Of a stretch of DNA of 44,229 nt, positions 7,496-17,356 are shown piece after piece. This DNA comes from Paraburkholderia elongata (lineage in GTDB: Bacteria; Pseudomonadota; Gammaproteobacteria; Burkholderiales; Burkholderiaceae), in the NCBI RefSeq assembly GCF_013177735.1, contig NZ_WOEZ01000069.1:1-44229 (forward strand), in the 5' to 3' direction. Position numbers and translations under genes: made by a program. The notes beneath the pieces were generated by a model that saw only the letters and a program-made list of their open reading frames with translations, had not been told where the DNA came from and ran no database searches. The number at the start of each line of letters is the position of its first letter. Within the stretch, counting starts at the first letter, position 1.

Positions 7496-8544
7496 TCGAT
7501 GTGATTCGCGCGGGTCTTCTGACTACGATTCAGGATCTCGGCCGTCACGGCTACCGGCACCTCGGCGTCGCGATGGGGGGCGCGCTCGACCGTCTGTCGC
7601 TCGAAGTCGGCAACCGGCTGGTCGGCAACCGGCCCGATGCGGCCGGCCTGGAAATTACCTTCGGCCCGACCGTGCTGCGCTTTCTGCGTGCCACACGCGT
7701 GGCCATCACCGGCACCGAATTCGGCGCGACGCTCGACGGCAAGCCGGTCTATTCATGGTGGAGCCTGCCGGTGCAGGCCGGTCAGGAGCTGGTTCTGCAA
7801 GCTGCCAAACGCGGCATGCGCGGCTATGTCTGCATCGCAGGCGGCATCGACGTTTTGCCGATGCTCGGCTCGCGCAGCACCGATCTCGCCGGCCATTTCG
7901 GCGGACTTGGCGGCCGGGCGCTGCGCGACGGCGATCGTCTGCCGGTCGGCGCGCCGCCGCAACGCGGCCATCTCGGCTTTACTCCTGAAGCGCCGGAGTT
8001 CGGCGTGAAGGCGCCCGCCTGGTGCAAGTTCGTGCTGGTTCACGAGCCGCTGCGGCGCGGCCGGCATCCGTCCGGGGTGCCGTGGGCCGTGCCGATCCGC
8101 GTGCTGCGAGGCCCCGAATACGATAGTTTCACTGAAGAAGCGCACGAATCGTTCTGGTCCGATGAATGGCTGGTCACTCCGAACAGCAACCGCATGGGCT
8201 ACCGCCTCGCCGGCGCCGAACTGAAGCGCACCCAGAAAAGCGATCTGCTCTCGCACGCGGTGTTGCCCGGCACGATTCAGGTCCCGCCGAACGGCCAGCC
8301 GATCGTGTTGATGAGCGACGCGCAGACCACCGGCGGCTATCCGAAAATCGGCGCCGTGATCCAGGCCGATCTATGGAAGCTCGCGCAGGTTCGCCTGAAC
8401 GCCGCCATCCGTTTCATCCCGACGACGCCCTATGAAGCGCGCCAGGCTTTACTGGAAGAACGCACGTATTTGCGGCAGATCGACGCCGCGATTGCCATGC
8501 ACGAAGAACGCTGCGCGCGCCAGCTGGCGGTCGCAGCGCTGTAA
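7492..8544 (+). CDS. pxpC: 5-oxoprolinase subunit PxpC (KipA/AHS2 family)
   Basis: Second subunit of 5-oxoprolinase; 350 residues of the allophanate-hydrolase subunit 2 type. Landmarks are GLLTTIQDLGRHGYRHLGV near the N-terminus, the central GYVCIAGGIDVLPMLGSRSTDL, and the C-terminal SNRMGYRLAG and SDAQTTGGYPKIG. PxpB and PxpC form the biotin-carboxylase-independent AHS heterocomplex that works with PxpA. The start ATG at 7492 overlaps the pxpB stop by 4 bases. A 19-bp gap with AGAGGAA as ribosome-binding site separates it from pxpA. Confidence 0.93.
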   Translation: MIDVIRAGLLTTIQDLGRHGYRHLGVAMGGALDRLSLEVGNRLVGNRPDAAGLEITFGPTVLRFLRATRVAITGTEFGATLDGKPVYSWWSLPVQAGQELVLQAAKRGMRGYVCIAGGIDVLPMLGSRSTDLAGHFGGLGGRALRDGDRLPVGAPPQRGHLGFTPEAPEFGVKAPAWCKFVLVHEPLRRGRHPSGVPWAVPIRVLRGPEYDSFTEEAHESFWSDEWLVTPNSNRMGYRLAGAELKRTQKSDLLSHAVLPGTIQVPPNGQPIVLMSDAQTTGGYPKIGAVIQADLWKLAQVRLNAAIRFIPTTPYEARQALLEERTYLRQIDAAIAMHEERCARQLAVAAL

Positions 8545-8563
8545 CACTAAGTAGAGGAACACC

Positions 8564-9316
8564 ATGGAAATCGATTTGAACGCCGACCTCGGCGAAGGCT
8601 GCGGCTCTGACGAGGCGCTGCTCGACCTCGTCAGTTCGGCCAACATCGCGTGCGGCTGGCACGCGGGCGGCGCCAACGCCATGCGCGACTGCGTGCGATG
8701 GGCGGTGCAAAAAGGCGTCTCGATCGGCGCGCATCCGAGCTTTAACGATCCTGAGAATTTCGGCCGCAAGGAAATGGACCTGCCGGCCAACGACATCTAC
8801 GCGGGCGTGCTGTATCAGCTCGGCGCACTGTCGGCGATCGCGCAGGCCGAGGGTGGGCGCATCGCGCACGTCAAGCCGCATGGCGCGCTGTACAACCAGG
8901 CCGCGCGCGACGCGAAGATCGCCGACGCGATCGTCTCGGCGGTCCACGATTTCGACCCGTCGGTGGCGGTGTTCGCGCTCGCCAACGGCGGACTTGTGAC
9001 CGCCGCACGCGCAGCGGGCCTGACTGCCATCGAAGAAGTATTCGCCGACCGCGGCTATCGCGCCGACGGCTCGCTGGTGCCGCGCAAGGAGCCGGGCGCG
9101 CTGCTCGACGACGAAGACGTGGTGCTGGAGCGCACGCTCGCCATGGTGCGCGAGCGCCGCGTGCTGTCCGTGGACGGACACTGGGTGCCGCTCAACGCGC
9201 AGACCATCTGCCTGCACGGCGACGGCCCGCACGCGCTGGCGTTCGCGCGGCGCATCCGCAGCGCGCTACAGGAAGCCGGCATTGAAGTTCACGCGGCCGG
9301 CGCTGCACGGGTCTGA
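8564..9316 (+). CDS. pxpA: 5-oxoprolinase subunit PxpA (LamB/YcsF family)
   Basis: Third subunit of 5-oxoprolinase; 250 residues with the LamB/YcsF fold related to polysaccharide deacetylases. The hallmark DLNADLGEG appears at residues 4-12, GWHAGG near 33, [12 protein letters not shown] near 58, and [11 protein letters not shown] near 103. The order pxpB-pxpC-pxpA on one strand with short gaps makes this an operon. The substrate link to glutathione and peptide turnover is known for the family. A hairpin 58 bp past the stop separates it from the two membrane proteins. Confidence 0.94.
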   Translation: MEIDLNADLGEGCGSDEALLDLVSSANIACGWHAGGANAMRDCVRWAVQKGVSIGAHPSFNDPENFGRKEMDLPANDIYAGVLYQLGALSAIAQAEGGRIAHVKPHGALYNQAARDAKIADAIVSAVHDFDPSVAVFALANGGLVTAARAAGLTAIEEVFADRGYRADGSLVPRKEPGALLDDEDVVLERTLAMVRERRVLSVDGHWVPLNAQTICLHGDGPHALAFARRIRSALQEAGIEVHAAGAARV

Positions 9317-9373
9317 TCCGCGCGTCGACCAACGCGAGCTAGACAAGCGCGATTCAACCGTTGCGAGACCCCG

Positions 9374-9398
9374 AACGCCCCGCTCCATGCGGGGCGTT
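9374..9398 (+). terminator. Hairpin after pxpA (terminator or attenuator)
   Basis: AACGCCCCGC and GCGGGGCGTT form a perfect 10-bp stem around a 5-base loop (TCCAT). Only a short T stretch follows, so termination is probably partial. It would let the membrane-protein genes be expressed at a lower level than pxpBCA. Confidence 0.6.
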
Positions 9399-9579
9399 TG
9401 CCAGGTGCAAGACGTATTGCATACCCACAGTGGAATAGCAAACAAGTAGCAGGTGCAGGTGTAGTCGAAACAACGCGGCCATCAAGAGCCGCGGCAGCAA
9501 GACGGCGCGTGGATCATCAGGCGCCGGCCCACGTTAGCCGTCACAAGCGGCAAGGTTGCAACCCTGTTTGGAGATCCAG

Positions 9580-10329
9580 ATGCAGACAACAGTCAGTCTA
9601 TGGCCGCTCATTGGCGTGGCCGTCATCATCGTCGGCTTTTTATTACGGTTCAATCCGATGTTGATCGTGGCGGTCGCCGCGATCGTCACCGGTTTCGCCG
9701 CGCACTTCCCGCCTGAAAAAATCCTCGCCGAAATCGGCACCGGCTTCATCAAGACCCGCAATATTCCGTTGATCATTCTGCTGCCGCTCGCCGTGATCGG
9801 CCTGCTGGAACGGCATGGCCTGCGCGAGCGCGCACAAGCGTGGATCGGCGGCATCAAGGCCGCCACCGCGGGGCGTTTGCTGATCGTCTATCTGCTGGTG
9901 CGCGAGCTGACCGCCGCTGTCGGCCTGACCGGTCTCGGCGGCCATCCGCAGATGGTGCGTCCGCTGATCGCACCGATGGCCGAAGGCGCGACTGAAACGC
10001 GCTTCGGCAAGATCAGCGACGCGGTGCGCTTCAAGCTGCGCGCCTTCTCCGCGGCAACCGACAACGTCGGCCTGTTCTTCGGTGAAGACATCTTCGTCGC
10101 GTTCGGCGCAATCGTGCTGATGACGACCTTCCTGAAAGAGGCCGGCATCGTCGTCGAGCCGATTCACGTGGCCGTCTGGGGCATCCCGACCGCGATCTGC
10201 GCGTTCATCATTCACGGCTTCCGCCTCCATCTGCTCGACCGCAGGCTCGGACGCGAACTGCGCGGCAACGCCGCAGCGAACACCACCTCCGTTTCGCCGA
10301 CGCAATCCGCCGCAGGAGACAAAGCATGA
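9580..10329 (+). CDS. DUF969 family membrane protein, putative 5-oxoproline transport subunit
   Basis: A 249-residue integral membrane protein. Hydrophobic segments include LIGVAVIIVGFLLRF (residues 9-23), MLIVAVAAIVTGFAAHF, IPLIILLPLAVIGLL and AIVLMTTFL. A conserved polar stretch, LTGLGGHPQMVRPLIAPM, lies in the middle. This is the DUF969 family, whose members nearly always pair with DUF979 and often lie beside pyroglutamate enzymes. Transport of 5-oxoproline is inferred from context. The ATG at 9580 has TTTGGAG before it; a TTG at 9556 is a weaker start. The last four bases overlap the DUF979 start (ATGA). Confidence 0.82.
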   Translation: MQTTVSLWPLIGVAVIIVGFLLRFNPMLIVAVAAIVTGFAAHFPPEKILAEIGTGFIKTRNIPLIILLPLAVIGLLERHGLRERAQAWIGGIKAATAGRLLIVYLLVRELTAAVGLTGLGGHPQMVRPLIAPMAEGATETRFGKISDAVRFKLRAFSAATDNVGLFFGEDIFVAFGAIVLMTTFLKEAGIVVEPIHVAVWGIPTAICAFIIHGFRLHLLDRRLGRELRGNAAANTTSVSPTQSAAGDKA

Positions 10330-11282
10330 TGCTCACGATTACCTATCTGTTCTGGCTGCTGGGCGTGGTGCTGCTCGTCGTCGGCGGCATGATCGTCACG
10401 GACAAGGAGCACCCGCGCCGTTTCACCGCCGGCGGTTTCTGGATTCTTTATGCGCTGATCTTCCTGATCGGCGACAAGCTACCGCCCTCGGTGGTCGGCG
10501 TGCTGGTGATCGTGATGGCGCTGATTGCCGGCTTCGGCGGCGTGACCGCGGGCAAGCCGAAAGTGCTGTCGCTCGAAGCGCGCAAGGCTAGTGCCGCGCG
10601 ACTCGGCAACAAGCTGTTCGTGCCCGCGCTGACGATTCCGGTCGTCACCGTGATCATTACGCTGTCGGCCAGCCATCTGATCTTCGGCGGCATGCCGTTG
10701 ATCGAGAAGGCCAACGTGACGCTGATCGGCTTCGGCATTGGCTGCGTGATCGCACTTGCGATTGCCTGCGTGATGACGCGCGATACCGTTGGCCAGTCGA
10801 TGAAAGAGGCGCGCCGCCTGGTCGATGCGTTGTCATGGGCCGCGGTGCTGCCGCAGATGCTCGGCATGCTCGGGCTTGTTTTCTCGGACGCCGGCGTCGG
10901 CAAGGCGGTCGCTCACGTGACCACAGACTACATTAGCCTCGACTACCGGTTTGTCGCAGTGGCCGTGTACTGCATCGGCATGGCGCTCTTTACGATGGTG
11001 ATGGGCAACGGCTTCGCCGCATTCCCGGTGATGACCGGCGGCGTCGGCGTGCCGATTCTGGTTGGCGTGTTCCACGGCAATCCGGCGGTGATGGTCGCGA
11101 TCGGCATGTTCTCGGGCTACTGCGGCACCTTGATGACGCCGATGGCCGCCAACTTCAACATGGTGCCGGCAGCGCTGCTGGAATTGCCGGATAAGAACGC
11201 GGTGATCAAGGTACAGGTGCCGACCGCGCTGACCTTGCTGATCGTGAACATCTTGCTGTTGAATTTCCTGATGTTCCTGTAG
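10326..11282 (+). CDS. DUF979 family membrane protein, putative 5-oxoproline transport subunit
   Basis: A 318-residue polytopic membrane protein of the DUF979 family. The N-terminal segments are LTITYLFWLLGVVLLVVGG and FWILYALIFLIGD. About eight further hydrophobic spans follow, with a glycine-rich MVMGNGFAAFPVMTGGVG and SGYCGTLMTPMAANFNMVP near the C-terminus, loosely reminiscent of re-entrant loops in secondary carriers. No ATP-binding motif or binding protein accompanies the pair, so a secondary transporter made of two half-subunits is plausible. Coupling to the DUF969 gene (ATGA) argues for an obligate complex. Substrate assignment is from the pxp context only. Confidence 0.82.
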   Translation: MMLTITYLFWLLGVVLLVVGGMIVTDKEHPRRFTAGGFWILYALIFLIGDKLPPSVVGVLVIVMALIAGFGGVTAGKPKVLSLEARKASAARLGNKLFVPALTIPVVTVIITLSASHLIFGGMPLIEKANVTLIGFGIGCVIALAIACVMTRDTVGQSMKEARRLVDALSWAAVLPQMLGMLGLVFSDAGVGKAVAHVTTDYISLDYRFVAVAVYCIGMALFTMVMGNGFAAFPVMTGGVGVPILVGVFHGNPAVMVAIGMFSGYCGTLMTPMAANFNMVPAALLELPDKNAVIKVQVPTALTLLIVNILLLNFLMFL

Positions 11283-11366
11283 GGCCGTTGGCCAAGCCGT
11301 GTGGCAGATGCCGGCATCACGCAGGCGTTTCGCACGGGTCGACGAATTGCATAAGCCGTGGCAAAT

Positions 11367-11392
11367 GGACGCCGCCGAATTCGGAGGCGTCC
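11367..11392 (+). terminator. Hairpin after the DUF979 gene
   Basis: GGACGCC (11367-11373) pairs with GGCGTCC (11386-11392), and the palindrome CCGAATTCGG extends the stem inside. There is no T run on either side, so it may be a weak terminator or an RNA 3'-end stabiliser. The rest of the 218-bp gap before the TPR gene shows nothing else I can call. Confidence 0.45.
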
Positions 11393-11500
11393 GATCGTCA
11401 GGAACGGGGCTGGAACATAAGCTGGCAGGTGGTCTCCCTCATCCACATGTGCTGGCAACGCGCGTAACGCGCGCCGTCAGCGCTTTCCAGCAGGTCCCTC

Positions 11501-13321
11501 ATGGAACATCAATCCCACCCTGGCAGCGCACGCACCGACGTGCCGGGCGCCGATGCGCCGCCCTCCGCTTACCTCACCTCGCTGATCGACGCCGCGCTCG
11601 AAGCACACCAGACCGGCCGCCTCGATGCCGCTGAGCCCTTCTACCGCGAAGCCCTCGCGCTCGATCCCGCGCATGCCAAAGCGCTGCATTACTTCGGCGT
11701 GCTGCAACATCAGCGCGGCGACCACGGTTTCGCCGCACAGTTGATGAGCGAAGCGCTCAAACTCGATCGCACCGACGCGGCCTGCTGGAGCAACCGTGGC
11801 CTTGTCGCCGCCGCGCTCGGCCATCGCGAAGAAGCGATGATCTGCTATGACCAGGCGTTGCAGTTGCAGCCGGATTTCGCCGACGCGCGCAACAACTTCG
11901 GCGTCGCGCTTCAAGCGCAAGGCGCGCTCGACGAAGCGATCGGGCAATACCGGCTGGCTTTGATAGCGAATCCGTCGCTGGCCGACGCGTATCTGAACCT
12001 CGGCACGGCGCTGAGCAAGCTCGGTCGCTACGACGACGCACTGGCCTGCTATCAAAACGCGCTGTCGCTCGATCCGCAATCGGCGGAGACGCACTTCAAC
12101 GCGGGTAATGCGCACAATGCACAGGGCGATCACGCCGCGGCCATCGCCAGTTTCGAACGGGCACTGGCACTGCGCGGCGACTATGCCGAGGCTCACATCA
12201 ACATGGGCAGCCTGATCGGCAAGCGCGGCGACTACGCGGGTGCCGAATCGCAGTATCGGCGGGCGGTCGCACTCAAGCCGAACCCGACCAATCTGGTTTG
12301 CCTCGGTGGATCGCTCGGCGCGCAGGGCCGCCTGGATGAAGAAGAGGGCTTCTACCGCCAAGCGCTGGCGCTCGATCCCAACTACGCGGACGCGCACCAA
12401 GGCCTCGCGTGGCTGCTGCTCAAACGCGGCGATTACAAGCAAGGCTGGGCCGAGTATGCAATGCGCTGGCGCAAGACCGACTACGAGGCGATCGCTGTTC
12501 CGGGTGTTGCCGAGTGGCATGGCGAGCCGCTCGACGGGCGCCGTCTGTTGCTGGTCGGAGAACAGGGTTTCGGCGACCACTTCCAGTTTCTGCGCTATGC
12601 GCGTGTGCTCGAGCAACTCGGCGCCACGGTCGATATCTGTGTGCGCGAGCCGCTGCTGCCGCTGGTCGGGCGTATCCCGGGCGTGCATCGCGCTTTCAGC
12701 GGCGCGCCTGACGGCCAGTACGATTTCTGGGTGCCGATGATGAGCGTGCCGTCGTGCGTCGGCACCGAACTGTCGACCATTCCCGCCGATGTGCCGTATG
12801 TGTTCGCCGACAAGGCAAAGATCAAGACATGGCGCAAGCGGGTGGACGCAGCCGGCAAGGCAAAGCGCAAAGTGGGCCTGGTGTGGTCCGGCAGCCCGAC
12901 GTTCGGCAACGATCGTTATCGCTCGATGACTTTGGCCGACCTGAGCACGCTAAGCGAGCTGAAAGACGTCGCGTGGTACGCACTGCAGAAAGGCCCCGCG
13001 CACGATCAGTTGGCTGATGCGCCTGAAACTTTCCGCGCTAACGATTTCACCGCCGATCTGCACAACTTCGAGGACACTGCCGCGCTCATCATGAATCTCG
13101 ATCTGGTGATTGCGGTGGACACCGGCGTGGCGCACCTTGCTGCCGCGCTGGGCAAGCCGGTGTGGGTGCTGCTGCCCGCCAACTCGGACTGGCGCTGGCT
13201 CGAAGAGCGCAGCGATTCGCCGTGGTATCCGACGATGAAATTGTTCCGGCAGACGACGTTGGGCGATTGGGCGCCGGTGGTCAAACGTGTGTCGGAAGAA
13301 TTACGCGACGGCAGTCTATAA
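11501..13321 (+). CDS. TPR-repeat protein with glycosyltransferase-9-like C-terminal domain
   Basis: A 606-residue cytosolic protein. From about residue 25 to 320 it has eight or nine tetratricopeptide repeats with the usual spacing (for example AEPFYREALALDP, AMICYDQALQLQP, ALACYQNALSLDP, AESQYRRAVALKP). The remainder resembles heptosyltransferase/GT9-like folds: RLLLVGEQGFGDHFQFLRYA near 345, KVGLVWSGSP near 450, and VIAVDTGVAHLAAALGKPVWVLLP near 530, a typical donor-binding loop. Such fusions occur in proteobacteria near flagellar or surface-glycan genes, where they may glycosylate proteins. Acceptor unknown. It has its own terminator and seems monocistronic. Confidence 0.85.
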   Translation: MEHQSHPGSARTDVPGADAPPSAYLTSLIDAALEAHQTGRLDAAEPFYREALALDPAHAKALHYFGVLQHQRGDHGFAAQLMSEALKLDRTDAACWSNRGLVAAALGHREEAMICYDQALQLQPDFADARNNFGVALQAQGALDEAIGQYRLALIANPSLADAYLNLGTALSKLGRYDDALACYQNALSLDPQSAETHFNAGNAHNAQGDHAAAIASFERALALRGDYAEAHINMGSLIGKRGDYAGAESQYRRAVALKPNPTNLVCLGGSLGAQGRLDEEEGFYRQALALDPNYADAHQGLAWLLLKRGDYKQGWAEYAMRWRKTDYEAIAVPGVAEWHGEPLDGRRLLLVGEQGFGDHFQFLRYARVLEQLGATVDICVREPLLPLVGRIPGVHRAFSGAPDGQYDFWVPMMSVPSCVGTELSTIPADVPYVFADKAKIKTWRKRVDAAGKAKRKVGLVWSGSPTFGNDRYRSMTLADLSTLSELKDVAWYALQKGPAHDQLADAPETFRANDFTADLHNFEDTAALIMNLDLVIAVDTGVAHLAAALGKPVWVLLPANSDWRWLEERSDSPWYPTMKLFRQTTLGDWAPVVKRVSEELRDGSL

Positions 13322-13326
13322 AACCT

Positions 13327-13361
13327 GCGCTGCGCAGATTTCAGGCGTCTCTGCGCAGCGC
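13327..13361 (+). terminator. Terminator hairpin after the TPR gene
   Basis: GCGCTGCGCAGA (13327-13338) and TCTGCGCAGCGC (13350-13361) form a perfect 12-bp stem with an 11-base loop, six bases after the stop codon. It lies between the convergent TPR and brnA genes and can act in both directions. Confidence 0.72.
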
Positions 13362-13402
13362 GTTCTCAGCCCGTTCATGCACAGGCAGAATGCCGCCGCG
13401 CC

Positions 13403-13660
13403 TTAAGGACGACGACGCTGCTGCGCCAGCATGTAGGCGCGCAACAACTTGTTGATGCGCGTCTGATAGCCCGCCCCCTGCTCTTTGAACCAGCTCAGCA
13501 CATCCGCATCCAGACGCATCGTCACAGCCTGTTTCGGCGGAACGTGCAGCTCAGCGCGGTTAAAAAAGTCGTCACCCAATTCAGGCACGTCGCTCGTGTC
13601 GATTTGCGCGTCGTCCGTCTTGGCAAGTCGCTTCCAGTCGGTTCCTGATGTTTTACCCAT
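13403..13660 (-). CDS. brnA: BrnA-type antitoxin
   Basis: An 85-residue protein matching the BrnA antitoxin family, the DNA-binding partner of the BrnT ribonuclease. The C-terminal half holds the ribbon-helix-helix region: KQAVTMRLDADVLSWFKEQG, then GYQTRINKLLRAYM. The N-terminal part is the toxin-binding arm (DTSDVPELGDDFF). The ATG at 13660 has AGAGG placed well upstream; an in-frame TTG at 13693 is less likely. It follows brnT by 51 bp on the same strand, the standard toxin-first order of this family. BrnA proteins autorepress their promoter with BrnT. Confidence 0.92.
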   Translation of the reverse strand: MGKTSGTDWKRLAKTDDAQIDTSDVPELGDDFFNRAELHVPPKQAVTMRLDADVLSWFKEQGAGYQTRINKLLRAYMLAQQRRRP

Positions 13661-13711
13661 AATTTCGCCTCTGCTCGTTTTCAGCCGTTCCAACGCTACC
13701 CACGGTGTCAG

Positions 13712-13990
13712 TCAATTCCAGACGCTGTGCTTGTAGCGTTTGACCTCGTGCTTCGTTGCCTTGCGGGCCGAAATGATTCGGACCACATCCGCACTACGTT
13801 CGACGTACACCACCACGCCTACGATGGCGGCCATCCAGCCCAACGCGACCCAGCGATCCTCACCGTAGTCTTCCCGCTGGTCAATCGCCGTCAGCACTGG
13901 ATGATCGAACACGTCGATAGCATCTCTAAAGTCGATGCCATGCTTACGAATGTTGATTTGATTCTTGACTTCGTCCCATTCAAACCGCAC
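13712..13990 (-). CDS. brnT: BrnT-type toxin (ribonuclease)
   Basis: A 92-residue member of the BrnT family, RelE-fold toxins that cleave RNA. It shows the conserved FEWDEVKNQINIRKHGIDF start, VFDHP, EDYGEDRWVALGWM, and the C-terminal RIISARKATKHEVKRY with the expected catalytic-region basic and acidic residues. I favour the GTG at 13990: AGGTG precedes it by six bases, it yields MRFEWDEVKN like other BrnT proteins, and the likely promoter would start transcription downstream of the alternative ATG at 14017. Both genes look intact, so the pair may be active. Confidence 0.9.
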   Translation of the reverse strand: MRFEWDEVKNQINIRKHGIDFRDAIDVFDHPVLTAIDQREDYGEDRWVALGWMAAIVGVVVYVERSADVVRIISARKATKHEVKRYKHSVWN

Positions 13991-13998
13991 ACAGCACC

Positions 13999-14048
13999 TG
14001 TATTGACGTCTGTACATACATCATAGCACGCATGGGTAGCTATGTCCG
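13999..14048 (-). promoter_or_regulatory. brnTA promoter and possible operator
   Basis: On the minus strand -35 CGGACA (14048-14043) and -10 TATGAT (14025-14020) are separated by 17 bp. An inverted repeat TGTAT/ATACA (13999-14003 and 14016-14020) and the palindrome GACGTC (14005-14010) cover the start point, where BrnA autoregulation would be expected. Confidence 0.55.
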
Positions 14049-14190
14049 CGTGAGCCGCGAGCAGTTTTGCGGCGCACGTCAGCATCGGACTGGCGGTCAA
14101 AATACCGGTTCCTATTCTGGCCGGACGGCCTACCCCGGTTAAGACTGTGCTGGGCCACTACGCATATCTCGCGTAAGGCTGGAGCGAATC

Positions 14191-15334
14191 TCACCCCGCA
14201 TCCACCACGAACCCGTGCTGCCGCAACAGCTGCAGCACGCCTTTGCGGCCTCCCAGGTGCAACGCGCCGATCGCCACGAACACAGGCTTGTTCGGGCCCG
14301 CGATCAGCAGCATCCGTGACACGAAGCGCCGGTTGCGCTGGTACACGATCCTGTTGTCGATCGAATCGGATATGCGCTTGTCGCGCGCGAGCTTTTCGGA
14401 CTTCGCGGCCTGCCAGGCCGCAATCGCATCGGCATCCCCCACTCGCCACAGCCGATGCAAGGTCTTCACATCGTCGACGTTTTCCGCGGGTGTCTGCATC
14501 AGGTCCTGCGCGAGCATTTCGCGCTGCTGCGCGAGTGTGAGGCCGGTGAACGCGCGCATCTGCTGATGCAGCGTCTCGAGACCGACGATCTTGCCGCGCG
14601 TCCTGATATACACGTTCTGCAATTGCGCTTCCGTGCCGTACTCGGTCTGCAAGCCGGCACTCAACGAATCGTAAGTTTCGACCACGAGAGACGCGAGCCA
14701 CGGCCGCATCTTCTTGATTCCATCCAGCGCCGCGGGATTGCCGCGCAGGCGTAAGGCCAGCTTGTGCCACAAAGGCTCGGGCAGCAGGCCCGGCAGACAG
14801 TCACGGCGGCATACGCCGTACTTCGACACGTCGTCCTGCGAGACCAGCAGTTCGTCGGGTGAGAGTTCGAGCGCCAGCGTCGGCGAGGCCGCCAGTGCGC
14901 CGAGGATGGGCGCGCGGAACGGTTGCCCGGGCGGATAGTCGGCGGGGTCGCCAACGTGCAACGTGCCGAGCACGTAGATGGTCGTGGTGCCGCGTGTCGC
15001 GACATAGAACGGCATGCGCGCCGGCTGCATGCGCACCGGACCGCTCGCTGTAGTGCCCGGCGTGGCGGGCGGTGGATTGAGGCCCTGCAAGGTGGCGCGT
15101 GGCGGCGCCGGCAGATTGGGCACCGGCATCGCCGGCCGCCCTGCCTGAGCGGGCGCGTTGGCGGCCGCCCCAGCGGCATGCGCGACGCCGATCGGCCCCG
15201 CGCCCAGGTGAAAAACAGAACAAACGCCGAGGAGCGCGGCACCGGTCAGTGCACGCGCTCCCCAGCGCCGCGCGAAAGCAGCGTGGCAGCCACCATCACG
15301 CGAGCGGCGCGTAAGACGACGCGCCGCCACGGCA

Positions 15335-15342
<8 letters not shown>
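14191..15342 (-). CDS. TraB/GumN family protein
   Basis: A 383-residue protein of the TraB/GumN (PF01963-type) family, whose biochemical role is unsettled but whose fold is linked to metal-dependent proteases. After an N-terminal hydrophobic segment (GARALTGAALLGVCSVFHLG, about residues 28-47) ending near AHAAGAAANA, a probable export signal, comes a proline-rich linker. The domain starts at PFYVATRGTTTIYVLGTLHVGD. It continues with a GLETLHQQM motif and ends in VFVAIGALHLGGRKGVLQLL. The ATG at 15342 lies inside the last codons of the upstream ABC gene (8-bp overlap), so it is probably translated from the importer mRNA. In-frame upstream starts exist. Confidence 0.85.
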
Positions 15343-16350
<1,008 letters not shown>

Positions 16351-16354
<4 letters not shown>

Positions 16355-17355
16355 CGTGCGCCTCCATGTGTGTGAACGTTGGCGTCGCCGCTCAGGTTCA
16401 GGGGTTTGATGCAGCGCACGCGCGCCACTTCAGCGTGACCTTGCATCGGCGCCAGTGCGGGGCGCGCCTTCATGCAGTCGTCGACCACGTACTTGCAGCG
16501 CGGTGCGAAGAGACAGCCTTTGGGACGGTCGTCGCGCCCCGGCACCATGCCCGGCAGTGCAGCGAGCCGCACCGCGCCGACATTGTGCTCGGGAATCGCG
16601 GCCAGCAACGCCTCCGTGTACGGATGATGCGGAGCGGCGAAGATATCCGGCACGCGGTTGGTTTCGATCACTTCGCCAGCGTACATGACCGCGACGCGCT
16701 GCGCGACCTCGGACACCACCGCCAGATCGTGCGAGATCAGCACGAGCGCCATGCCGCGTTCCTTCTGCAGCTTGATCAGCAGCTCCATGATCTGCGCCTG
16801 GATCGTCACGTCGAGCGCGGTGGTCGGTTCGTCGGCGATCAGCAGCTTCGGGTTGCAGGCGATCGCCATCGCGATCATCACGCGCTGGTTCATGCCGCCC
16901 GACATCTGATGCGGGAACGACGTGATGCGGCTCTTCGCGTCGGGAATGCCGACCTGGTCGAGCAACTCCAGCGCGCGTTTGTCCAACGCGCTGCCGCGCA
17001 GGCCTTCGTGCAGCTTCAGCACTTCCTTGATCTGATAGCCGACCGTGTAGCTCGGATTCAGACTGGTGAGCGCGTCCTGAAACACCATCGCGATGTCTTT
17101 GCCGATGATCTTGCGGCGCTCTCTCGCCGATGCCTTCAGCAAATTCTTGCCGTTGAAGGTGATCTCATCCGCAGTGACCTTGCCCGGTGCGTCGATCAGG
17201 CCCATCAGTGCCATCATCGTCACGCTCTTGCCCGAGCCCGATTCGCCGACCACGCCGACCACTTCGCCCTGCGCGACATCGAGGTTGATCCGGTCGACAG
17301 CGGGCAGGCCGTTGAAATCCACCGCGAGATTGCGGATGGTCAGTAGATTGCTCAT
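16351..17355 (-). CDS. dppD: Peptide ABC importer ATP-binding protein DppD-like
   Basis: The partner ATPase of DppF; 334 residues. Walker [11 protein letters not shown]-loop [16 protein letters not shown], signature [13 protein letters not shown], Walker [13 protein letters not shown] and switch [10 protein letters not shown] are all present. The C-terminal domain carries [15 protein letters not shown] with the cysteine pattern of the peptide-transporter family. The N-terminal [16 protein letters not shown] is characteristic of DppD/OppD. Only one base separates its ATG from the dppC stop, and it overlaps dppF by four bases, so the ATPases and permeases are made together. Confidence 0.94.
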
Positions 17356-17356
17356 G

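Noticed and set aside
9398..9664. 88-codon frame between pxpA and the DUF969 gene
   Set aside because: Overlaps the start of a supported membrane gene, has Arg-rich composition, and begins in the terminator hairpin.
11477..12688. 403-codon frame on the minus strand opposite the TPR gene
   Set aside because: Shadow of the TPR repeats; repetitive Arg/Val/Glu composition and no start context.
14056..14172. Short plus-strand peptide ending VLGHYAYLA before the GumN-like stop
   Set aside because: About 38 codons after an in-frame stop, no ribosome-binding site and no recognised family.
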